Assembly: GCA_002083365.1 (NCBI GenBank)
Contig: LVWS01000015.1
Span: forward strand, 37,011 to 101,010
Origin: Nitrospira sp. SG-bin1
Lineage (GTDB): Bacteria > Nitrospirota > Nitrospiria > Nitrospirales > Nitrospiraceae
Direction of reading: 5' to 3'
DNA: 64,000 nucleotides
The position numbers were made by a program, and so were the translations under genes. The notes under the pieces were generated by a model, which was not told the DNA's origin, did not search any database, and worked only from the letters and a program-made list of their open reading frames with translations. Of this stretch, positions 26,845-34,621 are shown piece by piece (positions within the stretch are counted from its first letter, which is position 1; each line of letters begins with the position of its first letter).

Positions 26845-27034
26845 CGCATCCTTAGTTACATAAAGAGTACTGCAAATGATAGGCCAGGAAATATATCTAG
26901 AAACATGTGGAATATAAAGAAGATTGACGAATCTTCTTCTAAAGTTGTGTGGGAATCCTAACTCACTGTTGCGCTATTGATACAGGATGGGAGCGATAGA
27001 ATCAGGAAAGCTTTGCGACAAGCGTTTCAGGAGT

Positions 27035-27643
27035 TCAGGAATTGAAGATTTGAACAAGGATTCCAGTGCGGGTTGTAGCATTGGTCTTTCGCATGATGTG
27101 CTTAATATGTTCTTTCACGGTTTGCTCTGTAATCTGGAGAGCATTGGCGATTTCCTTATTAGTCCACCCTTTGGCCAGGTGCTCGACCACTGATTGTTCG
27201 CGGTTAGTCAACTGAAAACGTTCTCGAGCATGTTCTGTATTGAGGTTTTGCTTCCTCCCCAACTCTTCCATGGTAACCACGAGTCTGGCATTTTGGACCC
27301 CTCCTCGATCCGGCAAACCAAATCCTCTCAGCAGGATTGGTTGATTGGGATCGCCTGTAACACGTTTGAGTTCAAATTGCTCCCAATCCTTGGCTTCCGT
27401 GCGTATGTGAAGAGCTTTGATAATCTCCGCACAAAGTTCAGTAAGGGCGGTCGGAAGGACTCCATGCGCAGAAATTGCTGTGGTTCTTCCATGTTCCACT
27501 GCGTTGATTTTTTTAGCAAGTTCAGTAGCTTGCCGATTCATGTGAAGAAGTTGCATGGATGCGGATAGCACCACTATGCCTGACCCTGCTCTTTGATCGG
27601 CAAGGGCATCTGTTTGATCAATGCCTTTGGCTACTTCAGCCAT
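27035..27643 (-). CDS. LuxR-family transcriptional regulator with PAS-like sensor region
   Basis: A 202-residue protein. The C-terminal 65 residues form a clear LuxR/NarL helix-turn-helix (FQLTNREQSVVEHLAKGWTN, then KEIANALQITEQTVKEHIKHIMRKTNA). The N-terminal part (GSGIVVLSASMQLLHMNRQA) resembles the first strands of a PAS domain. No phospho-acceptor receiver domain is visible. It lies divergent from a PilZ gene at the head of the polysaccharide locus, so it is a good candidate regulator of that locus. Its base composition is lower in GC than the housekeeping genes. Confidence 0.88.
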   Translation of the reverse strand: MAEVAKGIDQTDALADQRAGSGIVVLSASMQLLHMNRQATELAKKINAVEHGRTTAISAHGVLPTALTELCAEIIKALHIRTEAKDWEQFELKRVTGDPNQPILLRGFGLPDRGGVQNARLVVTMEELGRKQNLNTEHARERFQLTNREQSVVEHLAKGWTNKEIANALQITEQTVKEHIKHIMRKTNATTRTGILVQIFNS

Positions 27644-27668
27644 AATTCTTTACGACGTCACAAGATTG

Positions 27669-27688
27669 TTGGCGTGGTGCAATGCCAA
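27669..27688. promoter_or_regulatory. Candidate operator: inverted repeat upstream of the LuxR-type gene
   Basis: TTGGC (27669-27673) and GCCAA (27684-27688) form an inverted repeat separated by 10 nt, so the half-site centres are about one and a half helical turns apart. It lies 26 nt upstream of the LuxR-type gene start, in the divergent gap with the PilZ gene. Half-sites of about 5 bp are expected for NarL-type HTH dimers, but the binding protein is only guessed. Confidence 0.25.
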
Positions 27689-27808
27689 GCCAAAACAACT
27701 ATATGGTTTAAAAGCGTCTGGTACCGACACAGGTAACGCAGGAATATTACCTAACCCTTTCGAGGGAGTCAACATATACCTTTGGGAAAGCAGCCTACAT
27801 CATCGGTA

Positions 27809-27837
27809 TTGCTGACCCTAGAGACAATAAATATATA
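27809..27837 (+). promoter_or_regulatory. Possible promoter for the PilZ-domain gene
   Basis: TTGCTG (27809-27814) and TATATA (27832-27837) are 17 nt apart and resemble sigma70 boxes. They lie in the 330-nt AT-rich divergent gap (27644-27973) and would leave a leader of about 130 nt before the PilZ gene. The rest of the gap shows no gene. Confidence 0.25.
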
Positions 27838-27973
27838 TGATACAGACTGGAACTCTAGAGGTGAGGGTAGTTCCTGTTCACCGTATCGATAGGCCAAATC
27901 AGTCTGCCCTATATAGATGAATTCAATTTAAACGGGAAACATTCGAGGCAACGATTTTTTGCCAGAGGGAGGA

Positions 27974-28327
27974 ATGGACGTGACGCCAATGGAATGGGAG
28001 TGGCCGATAAAGGATAGTCATGAAAACCATAGTGAGCGGGCAGCGCTGCTCAGACCAATTCTTTATGAGATGACGGCACCAGAAACAGGGAATGATAATC
28101 TTGTTAAGGGCGGTAAAGCGTTATCACTGAATATCAGCAGTGGAGGGATGTTAGTACTTATGGACCAGGCTCCATACATCAAACAAGTGTTAAAGGTCTA
28201 CGTGCCGACCCCCATAACAATAGCTGAAACGCCAACGCTTGCCGAAGTGCGTTGGACGAGAAAGCTTCCGATTGGGGATTCGAACAACCGTGTTACGTAT
28301 TTCGTAGGACTTAAGTTCATGTTCTAG
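27974..28327 (+). CDS. PilZ-domain protein (probable c-di-GMP receptor)
   Basis: About 117 residues. The PilZ pattern is visible: an N-terminal basic segment ERAALLRPILYEM, the core motif ALSLNISSGGMLVLM (matching [D/N]xSxxG), and the closing strands TLAEVRWTRKLP and YFVGLKFMF. It probably binds c-di-GMP through the first loop, although the RxxxR motif is not perfect here. The start is ATG 27974 or GTG 27980, with GAGGGAGG just upstream. It is divergent from the LuxR-type gene and precedes the polysaccharide locus. Confidence 0.75.
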   Translation: MDVTPMEWEWPIKDSHENHSERAALLRPILYEMTAPETGNDNLVKGGKALSLNISSGGMLVLMDQAPYIKQVLKVYVPTPITIAETPTLAEVRWTRKLPIGDSNNRVTYFVGLKFMF

Positions 28328-28643
28328 TTCTCCTGCACATCCCAGCTTGATCTATAAGTAGTGGTTCCGATAAAGATGATAGGTGGTTAGATCATACGTA
28401 CTGGTACTTTGCACTCAGGATCGCCACTCTTTTCACAATTTGAAGCAAAGATACTCATGGTTGAACAGTAGCGTCCGAGAGGAAGATATCAATTCTACAT
28501 GTGATTCGGGAAGCATGGAGGGGCCTTGTTAACAGAGTGAAAGTCGGGGTTTCCCACCCATGTCTCAATGGTGCTAAGCGTCGTTCGAGGACATCTTCGA
28601 AAAAATGGAAGCCGTCCTGTGGCGACGGATTTTCCACAGCAAG

Positions 28644-28672
28644 TTGACTTGTGTGAAATAGTTCATTAAAGG
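28644..28672 (+). promoter_or_regulatory. Candidate promoter of the antiterminator/polysaccharide operon
   Basis: TTGACT (28644-28649, 5/6 to the -35 consensus) is followed after 17 nt by TAAAGG (28667-28672), a weak -10 box. If used, transcription would start near 28680, placing the ops-like element within the first 30 nt of the transcript. Confidence 0.35.
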
Positions 28673-28693
28673 TTAAACACCCAGCTATGGGGC

Positions 28694-28705
28694 GGCGGTA
28701 GCCTG
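28694..28705 (+). promoter_or_regulatory. ops-like element in the leader of the RfaH/NusG-like gene
   Basis: GGCGGTAGCCTG matches the enterobacterial ops sequence GGCGGTAGCGTG at 11 of 12 positions. In known systems this site pauses RNA polymerase and recruits RfaH to the exposed non-template strand. Here it lies 35 nt upstream of a gene for an RfaH-like protein and at the front of a polysaccharide locus. The inner bases GGC-GGTA-GCC can form a small hairpin. The functional link is inferred. Confidence 0.5.
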
Positions 28706-28739
28706 TGAAGCTTTGGATCAATCGGAGAGGGCGTAAGTC

Positions 28740-29288
28740 ATGGGAGACCCTATTGCTGTAACCGGAGTGGGTCGTTGCGGGATGCGATGGTATGTATTAA
28801 GTACGAAGCCAAACCACGAAAAGCAAGCCGAGCAGAATATTCGGCGTATAGGACTCGAGTGTTTCTTGCCACTTCTGGAGGAACAAAGGGCTATTCGACA
28901 CAAGGTAAGAACCATAATTGGTCCCCTCTTCCCAGGGTATCTATTCGTCAGAATCAATCTATCCGAACACTATCGAGCTGTGATTTATGCCAGAGGAGTT
29001 CGCAGGATCGTGCAATTTGGTGTGACCCCTGTTGAAGTCGATATTGGTATGATCGATGCCATCAAAAGTCGGGTGGCCGGTTCCGAAGAGAGTGTCCTGA
29101 TAAAACCGAAGGAGTTCAGTGGTGGCGAACTCGTACAAATCAAAGATGGCCTATTAGGAGGACTGGAAGCCGTATTTATGCGAGAGATGTCCGGGCACCA
29201 GCGGGCAATGGTGCTTCTACGTACACTCGCGCTTCAGGCGCGAGTTGTACTGGAAATTAATCAACTGGCTCCATATGCTGCAGCATGA
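28740..29288 (+). CDS. RfaH/NusG-like transcription antitermination protein
   Basis: A 182-residue NusG paralogue. The N-terminal NGN domain has MRWYVLSTKPNHEKQAEQNI, a polymerase-binding segment with PLFPGYLFVRIN, and ARGVRRIVQFGVTPV, close to the RfaH pattern (LFPNYLFV, RGVSHFVRFG). The C-terminal KOW domain begins GGELVQIKDGLLGGLEAVF. Such proteins bind elongating polymerase and keep long surface-polysaccharide operons from premature termination. ATG 28740 has GGAGAGG upstream. An internal ATG at 28782 would give a protein starting MRWYVLS but lacks a ribosome-binding site. Confidence 0.9.
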   Translation: MGDPIAVTGVGRCGMRWYVLSTKPNHEKQAEQNIRRIGLECFLPLLEEQRAIRHKVRTIIGPLFPGYLFVRINLSEHYRAVIYARGVRRIVQFGVTPVEVDIGMIDAIKSRVAGSEESVLIKPKEFSGGELVQIKDGLLGGLEAVFMREMSGHQRAMVLLRTLALQARVVLEINQLAPYAAA

Positions 29289-29375
29289 GCTCGATAGGTC
29301 ACATTCTCGGCTCCTTATTTCGAACGGGGCTTTCTCTCAGAGGGTTGGAGGCTCTGACGCACGGAGGTATTGTAT

Positions 29376-30146
29376 ATGAAGGCAGTTATTCTCGCGGGAG
29401 GATGGGGAACTCGATTGTCCGAAGAGACTACTCTAAGACCAAAACCCATGGTTGAAATCGGAGGGAAACCGATCCTGTGGCATATAATGAAGATTTATGC
29501 GGCTCACGGAATAAAGGAATTTGTTATTGGTCTTGGCTATAAAGGTGAGATGATCAAGGACTACTTCCTCAACTTCTATGCGTTCAACAAAGATATTTCG
29601 GTCGATCTTGGGAGTGGGAAAACAACCATTCATGATGGGAAACAGCATGAAGACTGGAAGGTGCATCTCGTGGATACCGGTCTACATACTCAGACGGGAG
29701 GCCGGCTTAAGCAGTTGGAGAAATGGATAGGCGATGAAACGTTTCTATTTACATATGGAGATGGAGTGTCCGACGTCGATATTCAGGCCACCATCAAGTT
29801 CCACAAATCTCATGCGAAGTTAGCCACCGTGACGTCGGTTCTTCCTCCTGCGAGATTTGGACGGCTTGTGTTTGATCGAGATCGTATCATCGAATTCACA
29901 GAGAAACCTCATGGCGATGAAGGGTGGATCAATGGTGGCTTCTATGTCCTGGAGCCTAAAGCCATTGATTACATCAAAGGTGACGAGACGGTATGGGAGA
30001 GGGAGCCAATCGAACGACTGACGAAAGATAATCAATTGATGGGCTATCGGCATGATCGTTTCTGGTCCTGCATGGATACTCTGAAAGAGAAGAATTACTT
30101 GGAGGAGCTATGGCAGTCATCGAAGGCTCCATGGAAGATATGGTAA
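29376..30146 (+). CDS. rfbF: Glucose-1-phosphate cytidylyltransferase
   Basis: Makes CDP-glucose from glucose-1-phosphate and CTP, the entry step to CDP-linked deoxysugars. The 256-residue protein shows KAVILAGGWGTRLSEETTLRPKPM, GGKPILWHIMKIYA, FLFTYGDGVSDVD (metal-binding GDG) and GFYVLEPKAIDYI, all characteristic of RfbF/DdhA. ATG 29376 is preceded by GGAGG. No CDP-glucose 4,6-dehydratase (rfbG-like) gene is nearby, although an epimerase/dehydratase gene follows. Confidence 0.94.
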   Translation: MKAVILAGGWGTRLSEETTLRPKPMVEIGGKPILWHIMKIYAAHGIKEFVIGLGYKGEMIKDYFLNFYAFNKDISVDLGSGKTTIHDGKQHEDWKVHLVDTGLHTQTGGRLKQLEKWIGDETFLFTYGDGVSDVDIQATIKFHKSHAKLATVTSVLPPARFGRLVFDRDRIIEFTEKPHGDEGWINGGFYVLEPKAIDYIKGDETVWEREPIERLTKDNQLMGYRHDRFWSCMDTLKEKNYLEELWQSSKAPWKIW

Positions 30147-30299
30147 GATAACCCGACCGTTTTATCTTCTTTCCTCCATCTTGTCACCGTTTGAAGTGAC
30201 GGACAGAATCTGGGGCTTTCCGGCAGCCGTGATGCCAGGAAGCGAAAGCTCAGAATCGATGTAGCCTTGAGAGCGCTTTAGCATTGAGCGTAGACGGGT

Positions 30300-30320
30300 A
30301 ATGCCATCCCGCTTGGCATT
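30300..30320. repeat. Hairpin-forming inverted repeat
   Basis: AATGCCA (30300-30306) and TGGCATT (30314-30320) form a perfect 7-bp stem with a 7-nt loop. It lies in the 232-nt gap between the cytidylyltransferase and epimerase genes. There is no T-run directly after it, so I cannot call it a terminator. It may be an mRNA processing or stability element. Confidence 0.4.
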
Positions 30321-30378
30321 CCGAGATGTTTTGCTTTTTCAGGCTGTGTCTGCAGCAAAACTAAATCAGAGGTCTAGC

Positions 30379-31437
30379 ATGAAGATTCTAGTTACAGGCA
30401 ACATGGGCTATGTTGGCCCATTGGTACTGCGTCGTCTACGAGAATCCCATCCTCATGCAACGCTCATCGGTTACGATATGGGTTACTTTGCACATTGCTT
30501 AACGGGTACCCTCCGACTCCCTGAAAGCCGTGCCGACCTGCAATATTTCGGAGATATCCGACAGGTTTCCGAAGAGATCCTGAGAGGAATCGACGCCATC
30601 GTACATCTCTGCGCCATCTCTAACGATCCCATGGGTGCGACCTTTGAAAAAATCACCCTCGATATAAACCATCGAGCGAGTATCGATCTTGCTCTGAAGG
30701 CGAAGCGAGCGGGAGTTAGAAAGTTTGTGTTCGCATCCAGCTGTAGTGTGTACGGATTCGCTGAAGGCGGTCCCCGCCGAGAGGACGATGCTTTGAATCC
30801 CCTTACGGCGTATGCGAAGTCTAAAGTTCAAACCGAGCATGATCTGGCATCGCTTGCATCAGAGACCTTCACGGCAACCTGCCTTCGTTTTGCAACCGCG
30901 TGTGGCATGAGTGATCGGTTGCGACTGGATCTTGTGTTGAATGATTTTGTGGCCGGGGCATTGGTATCAAAACGGATCAATATCCTGAGCGATGGGACGC
31001 CGTGGCGTCCCTTGATTCATGTCAAGGACATGGCAAGAGCGATTGATTGGGCAGTGCGGCGCGACCATACAGATGGCGGGATATTTCTGACGCTCAATGT
31101 GGGAAGCGACGCATGGAACTATCAGGTGAAGGACTTGGCGGCTGCTGTGGCTAACCTTGTGCCAAATGTCGAGATTTCGATCAATAAAGATGCACAACCG
31201 GATAAACGTTCATATCGAGTGAATTTCGACAAGTTTTCCAAGCTGGCTCAAGGATTCCTTCCTACGGTTGACCTTCAGGGCGCCGTGAAGGATCTCCGCG
31301 ATGGACTCGTGTCCATGCAGTTTCGCGACCAAGAGTTCAGAACGGGTGAGTTGATAAGGCTGGTTACGTTGAAACGACTGCGGGAGAGTGGGCAACTAAA
31401 CGACGAACTTGTATGGAAAGAGCAACGTAGTGGTTGA
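30379..31437 (+). CDS. NAD-dependent epimerase/dehydratase (nucleotide-sugar, SDR extended)
   Basis: A 352-residue extended SDR. It starts with the dinucleotide motif KILVTGNMGYVGPLVLRRL (GxxGxxG) and has the active-site block SSCSVYG followed by YAKSK (YxxxK). The SSxxVYG form is closer to epimerases such as GalE than to 4,6-dehydratases. The exact substrate is unknown, but a CDP- or dTDP-sugar intermediate is likely given its neighbours. The ATG at 30379 is favoured. The frame extends upstream to 30301 with residues unlike the family. Confidence 0.88.
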   Translation: MKILVTGNMGYVGPLVLRRLRESHPHATLIGYDMGYFAHCLTGTLRLPESRADLQYFGDIRQVSEEILRGIDAIVHLCAISNDPMGATFEKITLDINHRASIDLALKAKRAGVRKFVFASSCSVYGFAEGGPRREDDALNPLTAYAKSKVQTEHDLASLASETFTATCLRFATACGMSDRLRLDLVLNDFVAGALVSKRINILSDGTPWRPLIHVKDMARAIDWAVRRDHTDGGIFLTLNVGSDAWNYQVKDLAAAVANLVPNVEISINKDAQPDKRSYRVNFDKFSKLAQGFLPTVDLQGAVKDLRDGLVSMQFRDQEFRTGELIRLVTLKRLRESGQLNDELVWKEQRSG

Positions 31438-31505
31438 TGCGAACGGTTGTTCCATCGGGTATTGGATCCGGGGAATATTACTTGTGAGTAGGAAGAGAGG
31501 TTGAT

Positions 31506-32741
31506 ATGGGGCAATCAGGGTGTCGCTCATGCGGTACGATGCTTGAGAAGACGTTCGTCGATCTAGGCATGTCTCCATTGGCCAATTCCTACATCAAGCC
31601 CGAACAACTGAACCGCATGGAGCCCTTTTACCCATTACATGTATATGTTTGTGAGAAATGCCTGTTGGTTCAGTTGGAGGAATTCTCCTCGCCGCACGAT
31701 ATTTTTTCGGATTACGCGTACTTTTCCTCGTTTTCAGATTCTTGGCTAGCACACGCTAGAAGTTATGTCGACATGATCGTCGAGCGATTCAAGTTGGGAT
31801 TCAATTCCCGGGTCGTGGAAATAGCTAGTAACGATGGATATTTGTTGCAGAATTTTGTAACGCGAGGCATCCCCGTGCTGGGGGTGGAGCCTGCCTCGAA
31901 TATAGCCGAGGTGGCGAAGAAGAAAGGGATTCATACGAAGGTCGCGTTCTTTGGAGAGAAGACCGCCCTGGAGTTAGTGAGTGATGGATGGGGGGCCGAT
32001 CTGATCGTCGGGAACAATGTACTGGCTCATGTCCCGGATTTGAATGATTTTGTAAGAGGGCTCAAGGTGCTGCTCAAGCCAATGGGTCTGATCACAATGG
32101 AATTCCCGCATCTACTCCAGTTAATGCGGCGCAATCAGTTTGATACGATTTATCATGAACATTTTTCCTATTTCTCTTTCTTGTCCGTAGAGCAGGTGTT
32201 TGCTCGTCAGGGAATGAAATTGTTCGATGTAGAGGAGCTATCCACCCACGGTGGATCCATTCGAATCTATGCTTGCCACGATGACGATATGTCCAAGCCC
32301 ATTGAAGCGCGGGCAAAGGAACTGAAATCGCGTGAAGAGAATGCAGGATTGGGTCAACTGAATCACTACCTGTCGTTTGGTCGGCAAGTTGAGGCGACAA
32401 AGAGGAAATTACTCTCCTTTTTGATTACGGCCAAGCAAGAGGGCAAACGCGTTGTGGGCTATGGGGCCCCGGCGAAGGGTAATACGCTGCTCAACTACTG
32501 CGGAATTGGGACCGACTTCATTGACTACACGGTGGATCGGAGCCCATATAAACAAGGACATTTTTTGCCGGGCGTACATATTCCAGTTTATGAACCGGAA
32601 CGGGTTCGAAACACACGCCCCGATTACCTCTTGATTCTTCCCTGGAATATACGAGAGGAAGTCATGCAGCAGATGAGTTACATTCGGGAGTGGGGAGGGA
32701 AGTTTGTGGTCCCGATTCCTGAAGTGCAAGTGTATCCATGA
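31506..32741 (+). CDS. Nucleotide-sugar C-methyltransferase (class I SAM-dependent, NovU/TylC3-like)
   Basis: A 411-residue protein. The N-terminal zinc-binding module is GCRSCG near the start with a later CEKC (YVCEKCLLVQLEEF), as in sugar C-3/C-5 methyltransferases. The SAM-binding core has RVVEIASNDGYLLQNF (motif I) and GVEPASNIAEVAKKKGI. The C-terminal domain with GYGAPAKGNTLLNYCGI is typical of the Methyltransf_14 part of these enzymes. Its stop overlaps the next gene's ATG (4 nt). It probably adds a methyl branch to a keto-sugar nucleotide. Confidence 0.9.
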   Translation: MGQSGCRSCGTMLEKTFVDLGMSPLANSYIKPEQLNRMEPFYPLHVYVCEKCLLVQLEEFSSPHDIFSDYAYFSSFSDSWLAHARSYVDMIVERFKLGFNSRVVEIASNDGYLLQNFVTRGIPVLGVEPASNIAEVAKKKGIHTKVAFFGEKTALELVSDGWGADLIVGNNVLAHVPDLNDFVRGLKVLLKPMGLITMEFPHLLQLMRRNQFDTIYHEHFSYFSFLSVEQVFARQGMKLFDVEELSTHGGSIRIYACHDDDMSKPIEARAKELKSREENAGLGQLNHYLSFGRQVEATKRKLLSFLITAKQEGKRVVGYGAPAKGNTLLNYCGIGTDFIDYTVDRSPYKQGHFLPGVHIPVYEPERVRNTRPDYLLILPWNIREEVMQQMSYIREWGGKFVVPIPEVQVYP

Positions 32742-33286
32742 TATTCACGGAAACCGCCCTCCAAGGTGTATTTCAAATCGATCTTGAGCCAATACAAGAC
32801 GAACGGGGAATGTTTGCGAGGACTTGGTGCCAAAGAGAGTTCGAGGTGCACGGACTTGCGGTTACGTGGGTTCAGTCCAGCATATCGGTGAACACCCATA
32901 AAGGCACTATGCGAGGTCTCCACTACCAGGCCGCTCCGAATGAAGAAGTGAAATTGGTCCGTTGTACTGTCGGCGCCATCTATGATGTCATCGTTGACTT
33001 GCGGCCCGCATCGCCCACGTATTGTCAGTATGTCGGAATAATGCTGTCGGCTGACAATCGCCGAGCCGTCTATATTCCGAAAGATTGTGCCCATGGATTT
33101 CTCACCCTCGAGCAAAACAGCGAAGTGTCATACCATATGTCGGAATTCTTTACACCAGCCAGTTCTCGAGGACTCCGGTGGGACGACCCAGCGTTCAGGA
33201 TTATATGGCCTGAACCCATCCAGGTCATGTCGGAGAAGGATCGAACATGGCCGGCATTTACCATGAACGTTCCGCTACAAACGTGA
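32738..33286 (+). CDS. rfbC: dTDP-4-dehydrorhamnose 3,5-epimerase-like protein
   Basis: A 182-residue cupin-fold nucleotide-sugar epimerase. The conserved catalytic His lies in MRGLHYQ, with the following KLVRCTVGAIYDVIVDLR and the Tyr of SYHMSEFF. It probably epimerises the keto-sugar acted on by the neighbouring methyltransferase. The overlap with the methyltransferase gene (ATGA) and the downstream overlap with the DUF4910 gene show tight operon structure. The N-terminus has FTETALQGVFQIDLEPIQDERG, typical of RfbC-type proteins. Confidence 0.9.
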   Translation: MIFTETALQGVFQIDLEPIQDERGMFARTWCQREFEVHGLAVTWVQSSISVNTHKGTMRGLHYQAAPNEEVKLVRCTVGAIYDVIVDLRPASPTYCQYVGIMLSADNRRAVYIPKDCAHGFLTLEQNSEVSYHMSEFFTPASSRGLRWDDPAFRIIWPEPIQVMSEKDRTWPAFTMNVPLQT

Positions 33287-34608
33287 CGTTTACTGATCAA
33301 GCCACCGTGAAACGTGACGGATTAGGACGAGCCATGCATGATCTCATGGCTGAGCTCTACCCGATATGTCGGAGTATTACCGGAAACGGAGTGCGAGAAA
33401 CTCTTCGAGTGCTTCAAAAGCACATTCCACTTGAGATCCATGAGGTTCCTAGTGGAACGAAAGTGTTCGACTGGACGGTGCCGCCGGAATGGAATGTATC
33501 CGATGCCTATATCATGAATCGGGCAGGGGAGCGCGTTGTTGACTTCAACGCTCACAATCTGCACCTGATGAGCTACAGTATCCCCATCCGGAAAAGAATG
33601 GGATTGGTTGAACTGAAGCCTCACTTGTTCACTCTTCCGGATCATCCCGAGTGGATTCCTTATCGAACCTCCTACTATAAGGAAAACTGGGGGTTCTGTC
33701 TTCGACATGTAGATTACGAACGACTACTTGATGACGAATATGAGGTCGTCATCGATTCAAGTCTTCAACCCGGCGCACTGACCTACGGTGAGTGCTATGT
33801 GCCTGGGGAAATCTCGGACGAAATTCTCATCTCGTGTCACGTGTGTCATCCATCACTGTGTAACGATAATTTATCCGGCATCGCCGTAGCCGTGAGACTG
33901 GCAGAGGCGATGACGGCTCATCAAAAGCGGTATTCGTATCGATTTCTCTTTATCCCAGGAACGATCGGATCAATTACATGGCTGGCGCTGAATGAACAGA
34001 GGGCTTCTTGTATAAAACATGGACTGGTTATAACAGGGGTCGGTGATGCTGGGGATGTGACGTATAAACGAAGTCGTCAAGGGAATGCGGAAATCGATCG
34101 GGCGATGGCACATGTGCTGAAGCATTCAGGCAAGCGGTATGCTATTATTGATTTTTCCCCTTATGGCTATGACGAGAGGCAGTACTGCTCGCCGGGATTT
34201 GATCTACCTGTGGGATGCTTCATGCGGACACCGCACAGTGAATATCCCGAGTATCACTCGTCTGCGGACAACCTAGACTTTGTGAAGATTGAGTCTCTGG
34301 TTCAGTCGTATGGCCGATGTCTGGAGGTATTCGAGGTGCTGGAGGGGAGTCGAACATACATGAATCAGAATCCAAAATGCGAGCCTCAACTGGGTCGGCG
34401 AGGGCTTTATCGTACCGTTGCCGGTCAGCAAGAAAAACAATGGACGGAATTGGCTCTCTTCTGGGTCTTGAACGCGTCCGATGGACGCCATACACTACTT
34501 GATATAGCAGAGCGAGCCGATCTTCCGTTCAGCAAGATTCAATTCGCAGCCGATGCGCTCTTAGAGGTGGGACTATTGAAAGAATGTCGGAGGCCGGGAA
34601 ACACTTAA
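33247..34608 (+). CDS. DUF4910 aminopeptidase-like protein
   Basis: A 453-residue protein of the DUF4910/DUF2172 type: LYPICRSITGNGVRETLRVL, HEVPSGTKVFDWTVPPEWNV, DAYIMNRAGERVVDFNAHN and the peptidase-like block ISCHVCHPSLCNDNLSG, whose His and Asp could bind metals as in M28 peptidases. A downstream PHSEYPEYHSSADN block carries other candidate ligands. The C-terminus resembles a winged helix (GRHTLLDIAERADLPFSKIQ). It overlaps the 3,5-epimerase gene by 40 nt. Its role in sugar biosynthesis is unknown. The conserved co-occurrence I remember suggests it acts on a sugar or an amide. Confidence 0.82.
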   Translation: MAGIYHERSATNVTFTDQATVKRDGLGRAMHDLMAELYPICRSITGNGVRETLRVLQKHIPLEIHEVPSGTKVFDWTVPPEWNVSDAYIMNRAGERVVDFNAHNLHLMSYSIPIRKRMGLVELKPHLFTLPDHPEWIPYRTSYYKENWGFCLRHVDYERLLDDEYEVVIDSSLQPGALTYGECYVPGEISDEILISCHVCHPSLCNDNLSGIAVAVRLAEAMTAHQKRYSYRFLFIPGTIGSITWLALNEQRASCIKHGLVITGVGDAGDVTYKRSRQGNAEIDRAMAHVLKHSGKRYAIIDFSPYGYDERQYCSPGFDLPVGCFMRTPHSEYPEYHSSADNLDFVKIESLVQSYGRCLEVFEVLEGSRTYMNQNPKCEPQLGRRGLYRTVAGQQEKQWTELALFWVLNASDGRHTLLDIAERADLPFSKIQFAADALLEVGLLKECRRPGNT

Positions 34609-34621
34609 TGGAGAAGCGATC

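Larger units (their letters stand above)
28328..28739. other. Intergenic leader of the polysaccharide locus
   Basis: A 412-nt gap with no supported gene. Its right part contains a candidate promoter and an ops-like element (listed separately). The minus-strand open frame 28455-28721 has no ribosome-binding site and no recognisable protein pattern, and it would run through the ops-like element. I therefore treat it as chance. Confidence 0.6.

Noticed and set aside
28455..28721. Minus-strand open frame of 88 codons in the leader of the polysaccharide locus
   Set aside because: No ribosome-binding site or recognisable domain, and it runs across the candidate promoter and ops-like site of the opposite strand.
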